Origin: Sclerurus mexicanus
Taxonomy: Eukaryota; Chordata; Aves; Passeriformes; Furnariidae
Assembly (NCBI GenBank): GCA_013396755.1
Contig: VWZF01006015.1
Span: forward strand, 62,133-126,132
Direction: 5' to 3'
Length of the DNA stretch: 64,000 nt
Made by a program: the position numbers and the translations under genes
Shown: one piece after another, positions 1 to 13,121 of the stretch
How the letters are laid out: each line of letters begins with the position of its first letter
Position numbering within the stretch: position 1 is the first letter of the stretch
The notes under the pieces: model-generated
Told to the model about the DNA's origin: nothing
The model's input: the letters and a program-made list of their open reading frames with translations, nothing else
Databases searched by the model: none

Positions 1-3000
1 GGGATGGGGTGTTGGGATCTGTGCACACCCAAGCCACAAAGAACTGGTGAAGGGTGGGGTCCACGGAGTGCAGTGCCAATGGGGAGGCTGCTCTTCACAG
101 CTCTGCTGGAGTCTGGATGTCAGCCCGGGGCTGCTGCACCACTGAGGCACCAGCCTTGGGCAGGAAGAACAGCCTCTCTAGCTGGTGCAAAAGTGGTCCC
201 TGCATCCATCCTCAGGGGAAGAGTGCTGCTGCTCCTGCCCTCCATGGTGCTACAGAGCAGTTGAGCACAGCCCCTGCCATGGAGCCTGGCCAGGAGCTGC
301 AGCCCTGTTGGCCAGGAACGCTGAAAAGCCAAGAAGAGGCAGAGAGGGTCCTAGTAGGTAGCAGGGAGCCTACTTGGGACATTCATGGCCCTAAAGTGCC
401 AGGATGCCCAAGGGAAGGTGTGTACTGCCTCTGCAGCCAAGGACAGTACCGCCCAAGAGTTTGGGCACTGCTGGACCAGCCAGTGCTAATCCTGCTGTCA
501 AGGGGAAACAGAGGTCATGGGCAGGCCCTTGTGCCTTCAAATGACTCCTGTGCACATTAAAAGAGAATCCATTTTGCAATGCCTTGATGATCCCTTTCAC
601 CTCCTTCCTTACCTGCGGGGTATGAAGGGTGATTCCAGATTTGCTGATAACAAGGGTGCAGAGAGGTTTGCACACAAAAGCCCTGGCCATGCTCTGGTGC
701 TGTGTTGAGCTGTGTAGAGCTGCTCTGCTTGCTGAGCTGCCTTTGGTATGGGGTGAGTGAATTGGGGTTGGTACTTCCACCTGGTTTGATGCAATAATGG
801 CTTATTGATTGCTGTGCAGAAAACTGGGGGCAGCTTACTTGGCACTTTGTTTTCACCATCTCCAGAGGAAAGAGAACTTTAAAAATAAATTTAGAGTGTA
901 GTTTAATTATGAATTTCAGCACTGCTGCCACTAACAGCCAGGCCTTGCTCTTCTCTCTCACCTGACTTTACCTCTCACATCCACAGCTTCTCTGCTGGCA
1001 TCTGAGTGCAAGTGAAGCACCTGCCTGGCCTTTGGCTCCTGTCCTACCCTGAGTGATCTAGAGCCAGCAATACTCATCGGTGGTCCAGAGTCAGCAACTT
1101 GGTGTCCTTCAGTGAGCCTTAGGGCAGGGAAGAACAGGGAAAAATTCCTGGAGCCCTGGTAGGGGAGAGGTGCTGGCTTCACACTCTGCATCCCAGCACC
1201 CAGTTCTGAGCTGGCTGTAGGGCATGAGGAGCCTGGCTCAGCATCTGCCAAGTGTCTGAGAGCACCAAGGGGATGCACACCCCACCTGCCCCTCACCGTA
1301 AGGGTCAGCATTCGCTACACACTCCCATCTTCTAGCAGGAGGAGCTGTGTTGAGGGCTCTCAAGGACAGAGACGCCAGCCTGGCCTTGAGGCACGTGGCC
1401 CCCCTTTTTCCTGGAGCCCCAGACACAGGCACTTGTGTGCCCCATGCAGGCTTGCCAGAAAGGGGAGCCAAGCAGCAGCTGTTATCAGGCTCACACAGGC
1501 TTTTCCCATCTGGCTGCTCTTCTGAGGAGTGATCCGTGTTCCCTGCAGGTGCCGGCAGCCATCACCATCTCGGGAGGTGCAGCCAAGGAGGGAGGTGCAG
1601 CTGCTCTGTCTGTAGTCTCAGGCTGCCCCCTCCAAGCCAGGCTGGTGCAGCCCTGAAGCCCTGGGATTTGAGTTGGCTCAGGCAGCTTGGGCAGTGTTGC
1701 AAGAGGCTGGAAACACAAAGCTCAGTCTGGGTCTGGGTCCAGAGCACAGGATGGAGAGCCGGTGGTCAGCGACAAGAGGATGCACGAGGCCCTCAAGACT
1801 CTAAAGCCACCACTTCTCCCAGCTGCTGTGAAGGGCAGTCCTCTCAGAGTCCTCCCCTCAGCCCTGTGGAGGTGTGCCAGGGCACAGAATGCTTGGGGGC
1901 AGGGATCTGCTGGCAGACATGGTCCGTGTCAGCACGGATGCTCTTTTTCCTCCCCACAGCTATTTGCAATGTGCCACTGGCGGCACATGGAGGTGAAGGG
2001 AATGCTGCCCACCAGGCTGGAAGGAGCTCAGACTGAACACCTTCCCTGTGGTGTTGTCAAGCCCTGTGACTGCAGAGCCAGGACATTGTCATGTCTCCCA
2101 TGTCTCCTGAAGTTATCCCTGTAACTTCTGGGAAGTGCTGAGCTAAGCGGGTGCCCACCACCCTGTTGTCAGACCCTCTTGCTTTTGCACAGCCTGGCCC
2201 GAGGCAGAGGTGTGGGGCTTGGACTGGCTGTGCTGTGGAGATTGAGCCAGGCTGCAGCTGTGCCACTGGCTGCAGGCACTCCTGCATGGCACGGGGAAAG
2301 CAGCAATCCCTTGGGTGCCTGCTGCTAGCTCAGTCCCTGGCAGCTGGGGAGGGGTGCTGGCTCCTGGGGAGCTGTGCCAGGACGCGTTTCCAGGCCTTGG
2401 GTTGGGAGTGTTTCTCCCTGATGGATACAGTTTGCTTCAGAAGTGATGGAGCACTTGCTGCAGGAGTAGACCAAAGCTGGTGGGTACAGGGGCAGCCAGG
2501 CTGGTGAAGCAGAACATTTCAAATGCTTTTCATTCCAGCTCTCTGCAGTCCATGCCTTGCCAGGAGCTGCTCTCTGTTTTCGCTTAACTTGGTAACTGCA
2601 TCAGGACCCAGTAAACAAGCTTTCCAAGTCTGCTGCAGGAGCCAAAGCAGCTCTGGGCATCTTGGTCACGTCCCTGGGGGCAGCACTGCTGAGTGTTGCT
2701 GGCACTGTGACACAGCTGCTCCCACACCTTGGCTTTGGGGATTCCAAACACCTTCTCTGGGGATACTGAGCCAGGGATCTGACTGTGGAGAGGGAGAGGG
2801 TGACTCCTCCTTGGACTGCCTCCTTGGAAAGGACTCTGCTCAGACTGGGTTGGGCAGTCCAGACAGCTCTACTCCTTCTGCATGTGTGTCATGCTCTTTT
2901 CTCCCTCCACCTACACCACAGAGACAGGGCAAAGGACCATGAAGAGTTGAAAGAGGTAACAGAGCAGAGCACCAAGAACCACCAAGCCCCATCTTTCATG

Positions 3001-5971
3001 GTACCCCACTATTTAGAGAGCTGTTAGTGTCAGACCCTGCCTGCACCCAGCTTCCCCATCCTGGTCTGGCTCCTGTCCTGAATATACTTTAACATTTTGT
3101 GACTCTCATAGGTTTTTAAATTTAATGGGTTCCTTTTTTTCTTTCTTCCTTCTTATCACCTGAGCTGGATCCTCTCTGAGCTGCTGCCAGCTCCAGGGAT
3201 TACAAGTGAATAATTTAGGTCTGATGGCACGTTTGAAGTTTAAGAAAAGGAAATGGTAAGTGTACCTACTCCTCATCCCTACTCCAGAGTCATGGTGCAG
3301 GTTGCTGTTGTTTCTCCAAAGGTAATTTCAAGGATTCCCTAAGGAGCCAGACTCTGCATATGGCATGGCCCTTCTCAGGTATGGCCATCCAGGTCCTGGC
3401 AGCCTAGAGGTGAGGGGTCCCAGGGCACCACAGGAGCAAGGGGCTTATTTTCACCCAGCTGCTCTTACAGCCTTTTACTCTGCCATGAGGCAGCTCCCCA
3501 GCACTCACGAGGACACTGTGTGTGCCATGGACTGACCTCCCTGCCTGTGGGAGGCACTCGGGGCTGTGCCAGCCTGCTGCCAGGAGGGCTTAAATGCCAA
3601 ACCAGTATTTATGTGTGTCCTGGCAGCTCTGCAGCACAGCCAGGAAGGCAACAGGCAAATATGGCCTGCTGGAGAGCTGGGTGCTGGGCTGGATGCTGCT
3701 GAAGGTGCCTCGAGGATCACCGGCTTGTTGTCACCAGGTGCCAGTAGAGGAAGGAGAGCCTGGCAGTGTGCTGAGCAATGGCAGCACAGAGCTTTTGGCC
3801 GGTTCCCTCACCTTTGCTGAGCACTGACACACCTCTGCTTGACTGACCTGCACAGGGTCTGGAGGCAGAGAACTCCCTCCCACACCCGGGGCTGTGCTGC
3901 CAGCGGTGGGCTCTGAGCTGTGCTTGTACAATGCCAAGCACGTTCCTAGTTCTCAGGACAGGGGGCACAGGGAGATACTCTGGGAAATTATTTCTACCTC
4001 CCTGCAATTCACTCTTCAGAGCTAAGTCACTTTTATCAGCGCTGGTTCAGCCCCAATGAAGGCAATCTTTCTTCATACATACACTTCTCTCTGCAAGGTG
4101 GCTCTGACAAAATTTAAATATGAACTTTAGTGGTTTCCAGGAGCTCTTGCAAGAACTAACAAGCGTATCACAGGGTCCAGCATTAAATCCTTCCCTGCTG
4201 GGATGCAGTAGAGAACGGAAACTGTCAGGCAGTTTGAGATCCACTTAGCAATTAGTGCAGATGAAAGAAGCACTAACGCGAAAGCCCTGGTCTCTGTGCT
4301 TCTGGTGGGAGGAGGAAAGAAACGTGTGAGAGAAACATGACAAAATGTGACTGTGTATCCCACAAAACAATGAATCATTTTAACATTTCCAATTCTTTTC
4401 ATGCAAGCAGAAACTGTCAATCAATATGTGACAGAATTAAAGACCTGCAGCAAAACCTTGGAGCTGAGGATCTGTGAGAATTGTGAACACAGAATAAACT
4501 GCGTGATTCCACATACCAGGAAAAACTAGCGTATGTACAAGAGTCAGAAGCTGCAACAGGAGAAGTCTGGTGGGCAAAAGGGCTCCTCTGCCCACCCAGA
4601 GGAACACTCCTTTGAAAGGAGAAACCATCACTGGCAATGGATAAGGAGCAGCTACAGAAAGCAGGAGTATTTCCCAGAAAACTCCAAGTTGCAACAAATG
4701 TGGCCCTAAGCCATATCCTTGTAAAAGCCTGCAAAATGTGATTCTGAATGTGTGTTCATAAAAGCTGCAGGCATAGCCATGGCTCTGGAGGATTTGGGGC
4801 CAGTAAGAGCATCTCATAAGCTTTACACTCTGAAGTGGTGAAAACAGCCAAGAGATGCCATCCTATGACTGTGCCACAGCTAACTGCAGTGCAAAGTCAA
4901 ATTCAAGGTAGGTTACTAGGACGGTATCTCTGGAAAGAGGAAAGGCAGGCATACAACAGCTAAAGAGGTGACTACCTAGTTATGTGCACAAGGGATATGA
5001 TGGACTGTGCCTGAATCTGTTCTAAAAATATCTTTACTGGGCCATTTGAAAAGTGGTAGGGAAGACAGAAGTGCACAGTTTGGAAATACTAACATTTTTA
5101 GAAAGTTAGGATCATTCTTTGGTAATTGAATGAGCATAGTAGCTCAACATGATGCACTTACAACATGTCTTTGGGGAGGTTCAGATTCCTGCAGCTGCAC
5201 TTTGGAAAAGCTGTAGAACCTTGTCATACGCACGGAGAAGCCTGCTAGTCACAACAGCAGGACAAAAAATGGCACAAGGAAAGTGTAACTTTAAACTCAG
5301 TGCAGAGGGACTGCCAGGGGATGAAGGAAGCCAGGGGACTGGCTCTATGTGCACATATATTGTCAGTTAAAAGCGGTGGATATAATAGTCGTGTTGGCTG
5401 AGCAGGATTTGAGTCAGAAGGGACAGAAAATGATGAAAGATAAGCAGAGCTGGGGCTGATGCTACACCTTCTAGATGTAGGCACTGAGTGGGGCTTCCTT
5501 TGAATACAGGAGGGCTTTGCTAGTCCATCCCGACCACATTATGGTGTTTTTTCCCAATCCAGAGTGTTGGACTCAGCACCGGTGTATCCAGAAGTGCTCA
5601 TATGACTCTGCCTTTCTGGCATGTGAGTCCAAAGACAACCTTAGTACCAGAAATAAACAATTGTTTTCAAGCTTACAGCCTCTCCACTTCTTTTTGCAGC
5701 CAGACTGTGAATTTCACTGCACCACAGTTATCCTGCCATTGTCATGGGAAAATTGCAATTTCTTTGAGCCCTATTTCTCTCTATCCTTGGGTGGTCTCAG
5801 GGCCACAGAGGGGTGTGCATGAGAGAGAGAAAGTGTGTGGCATGTGTGTGTACTAGGAAGAGAAGAAAAGGAGGCTGTATCATGTCAGATAGCCCTGGTC
5901 CTAAGCTTTCTGTCTAGCTGGGATCCTTGGAAGCAGCCCAGACCTGAGAGACTGAACCTCTGCCTTTCCTC

Positions 5972-5986
5972 TTTTTTTTTTTTTTT
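5972..5986. repeat. Poly-T tract (15 T)
   Basis: Uninterrupted run of 15 T in a pyrimidine-rich setting. No LINE or SINE body is recognisable next to it, so it is probably a simple mononucleotide repeat rather than a retroposon tail. Confidence 0.8.
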
Positions 5987-8164
5987 GCCCTGTCTTTTTT
6001 GTATTGCATATCTAGGGCACAGCTTCAGTTATCCACTCTCTTGCAATGCCCAGGTGGTGAGCTGTGCATCTAGATGTAGGTCTTGGGAGCAAAAAACTTG
6101 GAATTGTGCCCTGTGCCACTGAGGGGAGGGCACTGTGTGAGCATGTCCCACAGCAGGGGCCATTCACCCTTGCTCACTACCTGGGCATTGTCTGCCTGCC
6201 CACCAACAGAGCCAAGCACTTGCCACTGGGCTTTCTTCAAGCCATAGTCTGGGACCTGTCCAGCAAAGCAAATGCTGAATGACTGCTTCAAATATCTGCC
6301 CCAACCACTAATTTTTACAGGCTGAGTGGCAGCATTTCACGCTGGGCACAACAAGCAGGGGAGATGAAAGCTCGGAGCCAAATAGACATCACAGAGCCAG
6401 TACAGATGTGATTTATTAAAGAAATGTCTGGATTGCAGAGGAAGCAGAAACGTGCATCTTGAAAGGAACCTTTAACGCCTGTGAGTGAAAAGCAACATGG
6501 GCTGAGAAGCGAGGGAAGCTGCCAGGGGCAAAAGCTAATGGACCTGGTCCTGGGGTGTGTTGTCAGCAGGGAGCATGTGGCTGGGAGCCAAAGGATAAGC
6601 TGTGCTGCTTCATCTCTAGCCATAAAAGCAAGAGCTGAGCAAAAGTGCTGCCCGAGCTGAGCTGAGAGGCAAGAAAGTGCTGCTGGAGAAGGGGATATCC
6701 CCAGGCTCCCACGGGAAACTGGTGTGCTTTACTGTAGTTTGTGTGGAGAAACTAATAACCATGCACCTGTGTCAGCAGGGCACGTTGCATTTCTGCACCC
6801 TCCTGCACTGGAGCAGCAATTCCAGCTCCCACCTTGTTGTCCAGATCCAGTGCCTCAGCTGCCAAGTTCTGATCAGACTGCCCATGCATCCCTCCTTTCC
6901 CAGTGTGCCAGCGCAGCTGCTCCAGGCTGGCTCCAAGCCTTGGGTCCCCCATCACCGCAAACAGGCCTGCCCTGTGCAAGGACAAGTGTCCAGCTTCCAG
7001 CAGCTGACCGGGCCCTTTCTCTCAGCTGTACATGCTCTGGGCAGTACTTGTGGGGGGAGCTTTGAGCCTTCCCTTTCCCATGCCAAGCCCCCACTGTCCA
7101 GCTGGTCCTCCCGTGCCAGCACATGGCTGGGACACTGCCTGCCTGTGCTGTCCCCAGCCCTGAAGCCACTCTGAGCAGCACAATCTGCTGCATTAGGTCG
7201 ATTTCAAGAGCCCCTCCAGGTCAGTTAGCAATTACCTGCACCAGATACGCGCTTGGAAAGGAGCTTCTGATCTCTTCAATGCACTCGTTTTCCTCTTTCA
7301 ATTTCAAATTCGCCTCACTGGAAATAGGCACTTCAGCCTCTTTTACAGACCATGGTAAATTAGGATTTCGTCCAGTTCTGTTGGTTTTGCTGATATAGAT
7401 GTTTTTCTGTGCAGAGGCGATGCCATGGCCAATCTGAGGTGTGTCCAGACTGCCTCTGTTCAGACTCTTCCAGCTGAGCCTGTGAGTGATGTCATGGTAC
7501 ACAGAGTGTTTCTGCACAGACCACTGGCCCTGGTTTGTCCTAAGCAGCCTCTCCTGGGATGGGCATCCTGCTCCCAAAACTCTTGTTATCAATTCAGACT
7601 GCTGTTCCATGTTGTTGAGACATGGCCAGTGAGGCATTCCCTCCCTTGAAGAGTTAGCTGCAGTGCAGGTTTCCCATCTGCATACTCCAGTCTTGTCCTG
7701 GAAAGGAAAGGACTGGAAAGAAGGAAATCCAGTGTCTTTGCATCTGTCCTTATTTTTGTGCTGAAACCTGACTGCCATCCACTTGTCACAATGATATTTT
7801 CTACAGTGACAACCTTCATGCTCTTCCAGCATAGCACTGGTCACATCTTGGGGATGCTCCAGCTGGTTCCTTCTGCTGCTCAGCTGAGGAAGACACATCT
7901 CCTGCTTGTGCCCGAGGACATGTTCCCAAGGGAAGGGAGGCTCACCGTAATCCTGCAGCTGGTGTATCTGCAGCAGCCTCTGGGGCCAGTGTGGAGCCAA
8001 CCCCTGGCACTCCCCCCAAGAGCCCAGCTGCGGGGCCAGGGCCAGCTGGCTGCCAGCAGGCACAGGCTGCTGGGGAAGGGGTCTGAGTTTGCTGCTTGCC
8101 TTGTCACGGGACACCTGCGGCCCCGCAGGGTCACACAATGCCCCATCCCAAAACTAGGGTTTAG

Positions 8165-8310
8165 TGCTCAGAGGCAGAAGCAATTTTACATAAAGTTCAA
8201 TTAAATATTTGCTTTATAATTGCGCAACAAATTATTCATAAAGGCATTGGAATCTAATCACAAGGCTGACACCGTGGAGTCTGCAAATGACACAGTACTT
8301 GGAGAGAATA
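8165..8310. promoter_or_regulatory. AT-rich candidate element upstream of CDH22
   Basis: Contains AGTTCAATTAAATATTTGC, TTTATAATTGCGCAACAAAT and CATAAAGGCATTGGAATC. The GCGCAA and ATTGCG words resemble C/EBP half-sites. It lies just beyond the 5' end of the 305-codon minus-strand open frame. A regulatory role is inferred from composition only. Confidence 0.27.
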
Positions 8311-10259
8311 AAGATGGGGAGGGGAGCTGCCAGCCTTTGGTGACAGGCAATCTGTGGGACAGTGGGAATGCTCTCAGGAAAAGACCACAGTAGCGTTGAA
8401 GAGGCTCAGCAAGGCAGGGACATTTGGCTGGCAGACCAAGTGGGGTGGCATGTGAGAAATGGCCCTGGGCAATAGACTGGGGGGTTTGGCTCATGTGTGC
8501 CCAGGAACCACTGGGCTGTGCCCCTCCCAGCCATGTTCTGTCAGCTCCATTTTTGTGTGGGCATGCTCTGCAGTGTGTTATGGAGCATTCCCAGCTCTGC
8601 AGGACCTATGTGAGCACAGGATTGCTGTCTTCAGATCTGGCCTCTATCTCCATCAGGAATCATGGTGCTGCACCTTCTAGGGGCACAGAGACTCTCCCAT
8701 AGTCAATGGGGTATGAAGAAAGTCATGTGGTGCTACCTGCCCATGGAGTCCATCCTAGACCTGTGCCAGAGCAGCATCCAGGAAAAGGCAGGAGGCAATA
8801 CGGGCATGTAACAGGGCATCCTACAGTGCAGCCCTCAGGCGAGAGGCATGAGAGACAAGGATGAGCAGCTGGCAAGAGGTGACTGGTAAGCAAAATGGGA
8901 GCAAATGTGACCACCCAGGGACCCCCTGCAGGGAGTTTAACAGAGCAACTTGCTTCCATGCAGCCTTAGTGGCATCCTGAGCTGCAGCTATGTGAGCAAA
9001 ACCTTCTCTGCCAGTCCTGACACCCAATGCTCAGCCACTTTCACGGTGAACTTTGGAGGGCAGCAGACTGAAGAGCAGGAGTGGTGGGACTGAGCTGTGT
9101 GAATCTCTGTTGGTTCTGCTGGGATGAAGCAGGGTGAGGTCAGGGAATGAGCAGAGCTCTGCTGGGCAGGTGCTGAGTCCAGCAGCTACTGCAGCCAGGT
9201 ACTGCTTTGCCTAACAAGTACCCATCCATCCCTGATTCTGTCCCCTGCTATGATCCTGGGCAGCGGGCTGCAGGAAGCCCTTGTCCTGCCAGAGAGAAGC
9301 CTACAGGGCACACAGCATTAGGGAGGCTCTGACTGACAGGGGAGCTGGATCCTGGACAGAGCTGGACTGGAGATGGATTGCCTGCCTGCCAAATGTGGAC
9401 ATTAGACAGGGAGTTAGATTAATGGGAGATGGCTCTGCCAACAGAGAGGTGAGTCACAAAGCTTGTCCTGTGCTGAATCTGTTTCTCCAATAGGAAAGGA
9501 GTAGGAGGATTTAGCAAGATTAATCTCTCATAGAATTGTGAGAATAGCCAGGATTCATGGGCTTCTCAGCAACAAATTTCCAAGTAAGCAGACAGCACTT
9601 GGGCTTGCTTGTTTCATGTGACACAGCACAGGTCTGTCCTGGTAACTCTGGAGTTCCCTACCACTGATCACAGGTGAGACTGACCAGACTCCTGTGCTTA
9701 CACATGAACCCTGAAAAGCACAGGCTGCACAGAAGCACCAAGCAAAGTGGCTTGAAAGCATCACTTCTCCGAATTTTCCTGAAGTGCTCTGTAGCTGCTC
9801 TACCCCAAACAAACAATACTGGACCCTGCACAGAACATGAGAAGGAGGTAAGAAAGATCTCCTTTTGGCAGCTGAGGGAAACTGGTGACACATCAGCAGG
9901 GGAATCTGCCAGGTCTCTGCCATGTTTGCATAAAGGAGGAGTAGGAGCGGGGCTGGACAAAAGCCAGAGCATCTTCCCTGGTGTGACCAGCTCTTCTCTC
10001 TGGATAGCAGATTGTGATACAGCAGGACTGACACACCTGGCAGGACCTGCTAGTGATGGGGGAGGGAGAGCAGGGTGGTCACAGCTACTTTTTGGTAGAT
10101 AATGGGGAGCTATTGGGCACCACTGTATCTACCCCTTCCAGCACCAGACACATCATGGAGGAGGATGAGGCCAGGAAGAGGAAATCTTGGTAAAGGTGTT
10201 TTATGTTGTGTTTGAAGGAACTGTGGAGAGAGAAACTCAGTGTTAGTGAACCAGGGAGA

Positions 10260-10273
10260 TTTTTTTTTTTTTC
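10260..10273. repeat. Poly-T tract (14 T)
   Basis: Run of 14 T just upstream of the purine-rich tract that begins near 10460. No attached retroposon is recognisable. Confidence 0.8.
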
Positions 10274-10459
10274 TGAGAAGGCAGATTTCCATTCCATGTT
10301 GGAAGTCCTGTTTCTTTCTGATATTTCTTCAGTTGTTCATGTCATGGCTCTTCAGTCTGAGCAGTTTTACAAATGTGTTGTGGAGATGAAAGCACCAGGG
10401 AAAGCTGCTCAGGATCAAGTTGGAAAAGCTTTTAACTTTCAACTCCTTACAGACAAAGG

Positions 10460-10830
10460 CACATAGAGGAAGGGGGGGAGTGCAAAGACTGGGAAAAGGA
10501 AGAGGAAGAAGCAGAAAGAGATAAGGAGAACAGATGAGTGAAAGGGACAGAGCAGAGAAGACAAATCACAACAAGAAAAGGAACAAGGCACTAGCAGAAA
10601 GAAAGGAAGAGATAGAGAGCAAAGCAAAGGGGCCTGGAGCTCAGTGAGATGGGGAGAGTGTATCAGAATAAGGGTACAGTGCTGCAGGTAGAAGAGAGCT
10701 AAGAAATACGAAAGTTATTTGAATGCTGGGATAAAGTAATGATGGGAATAAGAAGAAAAGAGAAGCCAGATGAGGACTAAATTCCTACGAAGATAAAGAG
10801 GATGGCAGCAAAGTCAGAGGCCCTCCTTCT
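10460..10830. repeat. Purine-rich (GA-rich) low-complexity tract
   Basis: The + strand is dominated by A and G for several hundred bases, most strongly at 10463-10640, with GAAG, AGAG and GGAA words recurring without a fixed unit. This is a degenerate polypurine/polypyrimidine tract, not a clean microsatellite. Such tracts can form triplex (H-DNA) structures or remain nucleosome-poor; neither can be shown from sequence. Confidence 0.6.
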
Positions 10831-11220
10831 GTCACTGAAAATGCGAGACATGACAGGAAAGTGACATGTCGACTTCTGAGAGAGGCTGTGGGGCCCAGCT
10901 GTAGAGGCTGCATGCAGTGTTCATGCGCGTGGAGAGCCATGCTCAGAATGGGAGTGATCCTGTCACGGGTGGTCCTTTGTTCCCCTGCTTGGCATCCTCC
11001 ATCATCCTTTCCCCACAGTGAGTCTGGTGGCTCCTGGTCTGTGCTGCCATGTGACCTGGACACGCTCTGAGGCATTGCTGATTTCAGGTCTCATGGAAGG
11101 ACTGCCATGATGTGCCTTGTTACAGTGCTCTCTTGGGCTCACCTGGGAGCTGGGCTGGGGCAGGCTGCTGGCCTTATCAGCACCCTGCACGGCAGCAGCA
11201 AGAGGGCATGGAATCCTTAG

Positions 11221-11312
11221 TCACAGAATGGTTTGGGATGGAAGGGGCCTTTAAAGGTCACCTAGTCCAACCCATGTGTGATGAGCAGGTATGTCTTCAA
11301 CTAGATCAGGCA
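11221..11312 (-). mobile_element. CR1 LINE 3'-end fragment
   Basis: The + strand reads TCACAGAATGGTTTGGGATG, then a GGAAGGGGCC-like word, then CACCTAGTCCAACCC and later CTTCAACTAGATCAGG. This is the reverse complement of the 3' end of avian CR1 elements, so the copy lies on the minus strand. Only about 90 bp is recognisable, with a few percent to moderate divergence, typical of the 5'-truncated dead CR1 copies in bird genomes. It supports an avian source. No open reading frame remains. Confidence 0.88.
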
Positions 11313-12880
11313 CGAAGCTGATGTGGCACAGAGTGGGTGGTGGTAGGAGAGACAAATCTTCCCTCTCTCCACGATAAGGGGGCCTTAGCAAAAACAGATT
11401 GAAAAGGAGCACCACAAACTACAGACAAGCCCTGGAACCATCTCTACCCAATATCACATCAGGTTATTGGATGCTTTTAGCCAGGTGGGCTCAGCTCCAT
11501 CTGCGCTGTGAGAGGTTACCTCTTGGCTCTCCCAGGGAAAGGATCTGGATGTTCTAAAAGTGCCAGTGTCATTTTTGGCACAAGAGCCTCACAGCTGTCC
11601 CAGGGCTAGATTGGCATGAAGCACACGGTCTCTGTTTGCAGACTTTGTTAGCAGTGGAGCAGCTGTGCTCCAGGCTTTGGTCCTTTCCCTACAAGAGCAT
11701 CAGGCTCAAGTGGGATCTACTTTGGCAGCAGTGCTTGCAGCTGGGAGGTCTCTCACTCTCACACTGGGATTGAGGATATTTCTAGATGTTTCCATGTCTG
11801 AAGGGGCTGGTATGGAGCACTTCCTAGGCTGTCTTCTTGGCCTTATTGCCTTTTGAGGGTGGGAGTCATGCAGTAGTATGACAGTGGGAAGCCTTGTGTC
11901 AGCCAGTGCAAAGGTGGGAAGATCAGCTGCTGGAGCCTGCTGATAGATCTGTGCCCTGTTTGTCTTTTGGTCCTGGAAAGGAGAATCCACTCCTCCCGGA
12001 TCCATGCTGTGGTTATAAACCTCTCTTTTGCATTCCATCCACCTCTCCCTGACCTACAGGCCACCTGCCTGTGCAGGAGGCACCAGACCCAGGTGGTTTG
12101 TGGATAACCTGCTACTAGTTTGTTTCTTGACCCATATTGGCCAAGCAGAGGATTTGTTTGCCTTGTACAAAATGCTGTACACACAGAGCAACAGGGCATT
12201 CCCTTTTCTCGTGCTCTCTCATGCTATTTTCAGGGCCAGACTCCAAAACCTGATACCAGAGAATGTTGTGGACTCAGGAAAGCATTTTCTCCAGGTAAGA
12301 TGTGAGACCCTGGACAGTGGAGTCTGGAAAATGTTCCAGTGGGGACTGTTTGCCTGAGCTGTGGCTAAAACCTGATTTTCATGATCAGATTTATCTGTCT
12401 CCAAATAGCGTTGCAGTCTCACCAGCGCTGAGCTTCTTCCCTGCTTCCACCTTCCACCTGTCCTCGTCATGCCCAGAGTGTTCTTCAAACCCAGCACTCT
12501 GCTGTGGATCCTGCTGCTGGTGTGCGACTACTGCTGGCAGCAAGCTGTGCTGCCACTTCTGCTCCTGCCCCCTCAAAGTGGTGCTGGGCCAGGACAGTGC
12601 CCACCATGCCTCAAGCAGGGCTCTGAAGAAGGCACCTGAGACCTGAGATGGGTGCTGAGGACACCGGCTGCCACCGTGACCCTGGTGCACAGCAGCAGAG
12701 GGTCTGACAGCCCTCCAGCCTCAGCCCAGTGGCGCCCACAGCCCCTGGCAGAGCTCCTGCCCTGCTCTCACTGGGCCACCGACGTCTGGCACCATTCAAA
12801 GGCTGCGGTAGAGTGGGCTGGGGTCTCTGTCCCTGACCTGCCGAAGCCTTGGCACCCCAGCTTAACCCTGAACTCCATGC
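11313..12880. other. Proximal upstream region, no gene recognised
   Basis: This unique-looking DNA sits between the CR1 fragment and the CpG island. GC content rises toward the 3' end. A 56-codon open frame at 12469-12639 (+) has a hydrophobic, signal-like N-terminus but nothing else to support it. The region lies directly upstream of the presumed CDH22 promoter, so proximal regulatory elements are plausible. Confidence 0.5.
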
Positions 12881-13058
12881 ACTGAATGTGTTCTCAGTCC
12901 CGGGCATTGGAGGGGCGCCTTGACCTGGGGGTGGCAGGTCTGCCCCTGCCCTTTTCCCTGCCCCTCTCCCGCCTGCGGGGCGGCTGGCACGGCACTGCGG
13001 GGACCCGGGACGGGGGCACCGCGGCGTGGGGAGAGGACCCGTTCTGCGGGCAGCGCCT

Positions 13059-13121
13059 CGTCACCCTGCCTGGCATCGTCTTGTCACCCTGCCTGGCATC
13101 GTCTTGTCACCCCGCCGGGCA
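13059..13121. repeat. 23-bp tandem repeat, about 2.7 copies
   Basis: The unit TCGTCTTGTCACCCTGCC plus TGGCA is repeated at 13076-13098 and, with two changes (CCCTGCCTGG to CCCCGCCGGG), at 13099-13121. A partial copy precedes it from 13059. The repeat lies in the CpG island and could vary in copy number. Confidence 0.85.

Larger units (their letters stand above)
1..11220. other. Upstream non-coding DNA, no exon recognised
   Basis: No stretch here translates into a protein family I recognise, on either strand, and no chain of compatible open frames with splice sites was found. Visible elements are a 15-T run at 5972-5986, an AT-richer block around 8165-8310, a 14-T run at 10260-10273 and a purine-rich tract from about 10460. 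A 305-codon minus-strand open frame at 7221-8138 is treated as a finding, not as a gene. By position this is DNA 5' of CDH22; distal regulatory elements or a non-coding RNA could be present but cannot be shown from sequence alone. Confidence 0.6.
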
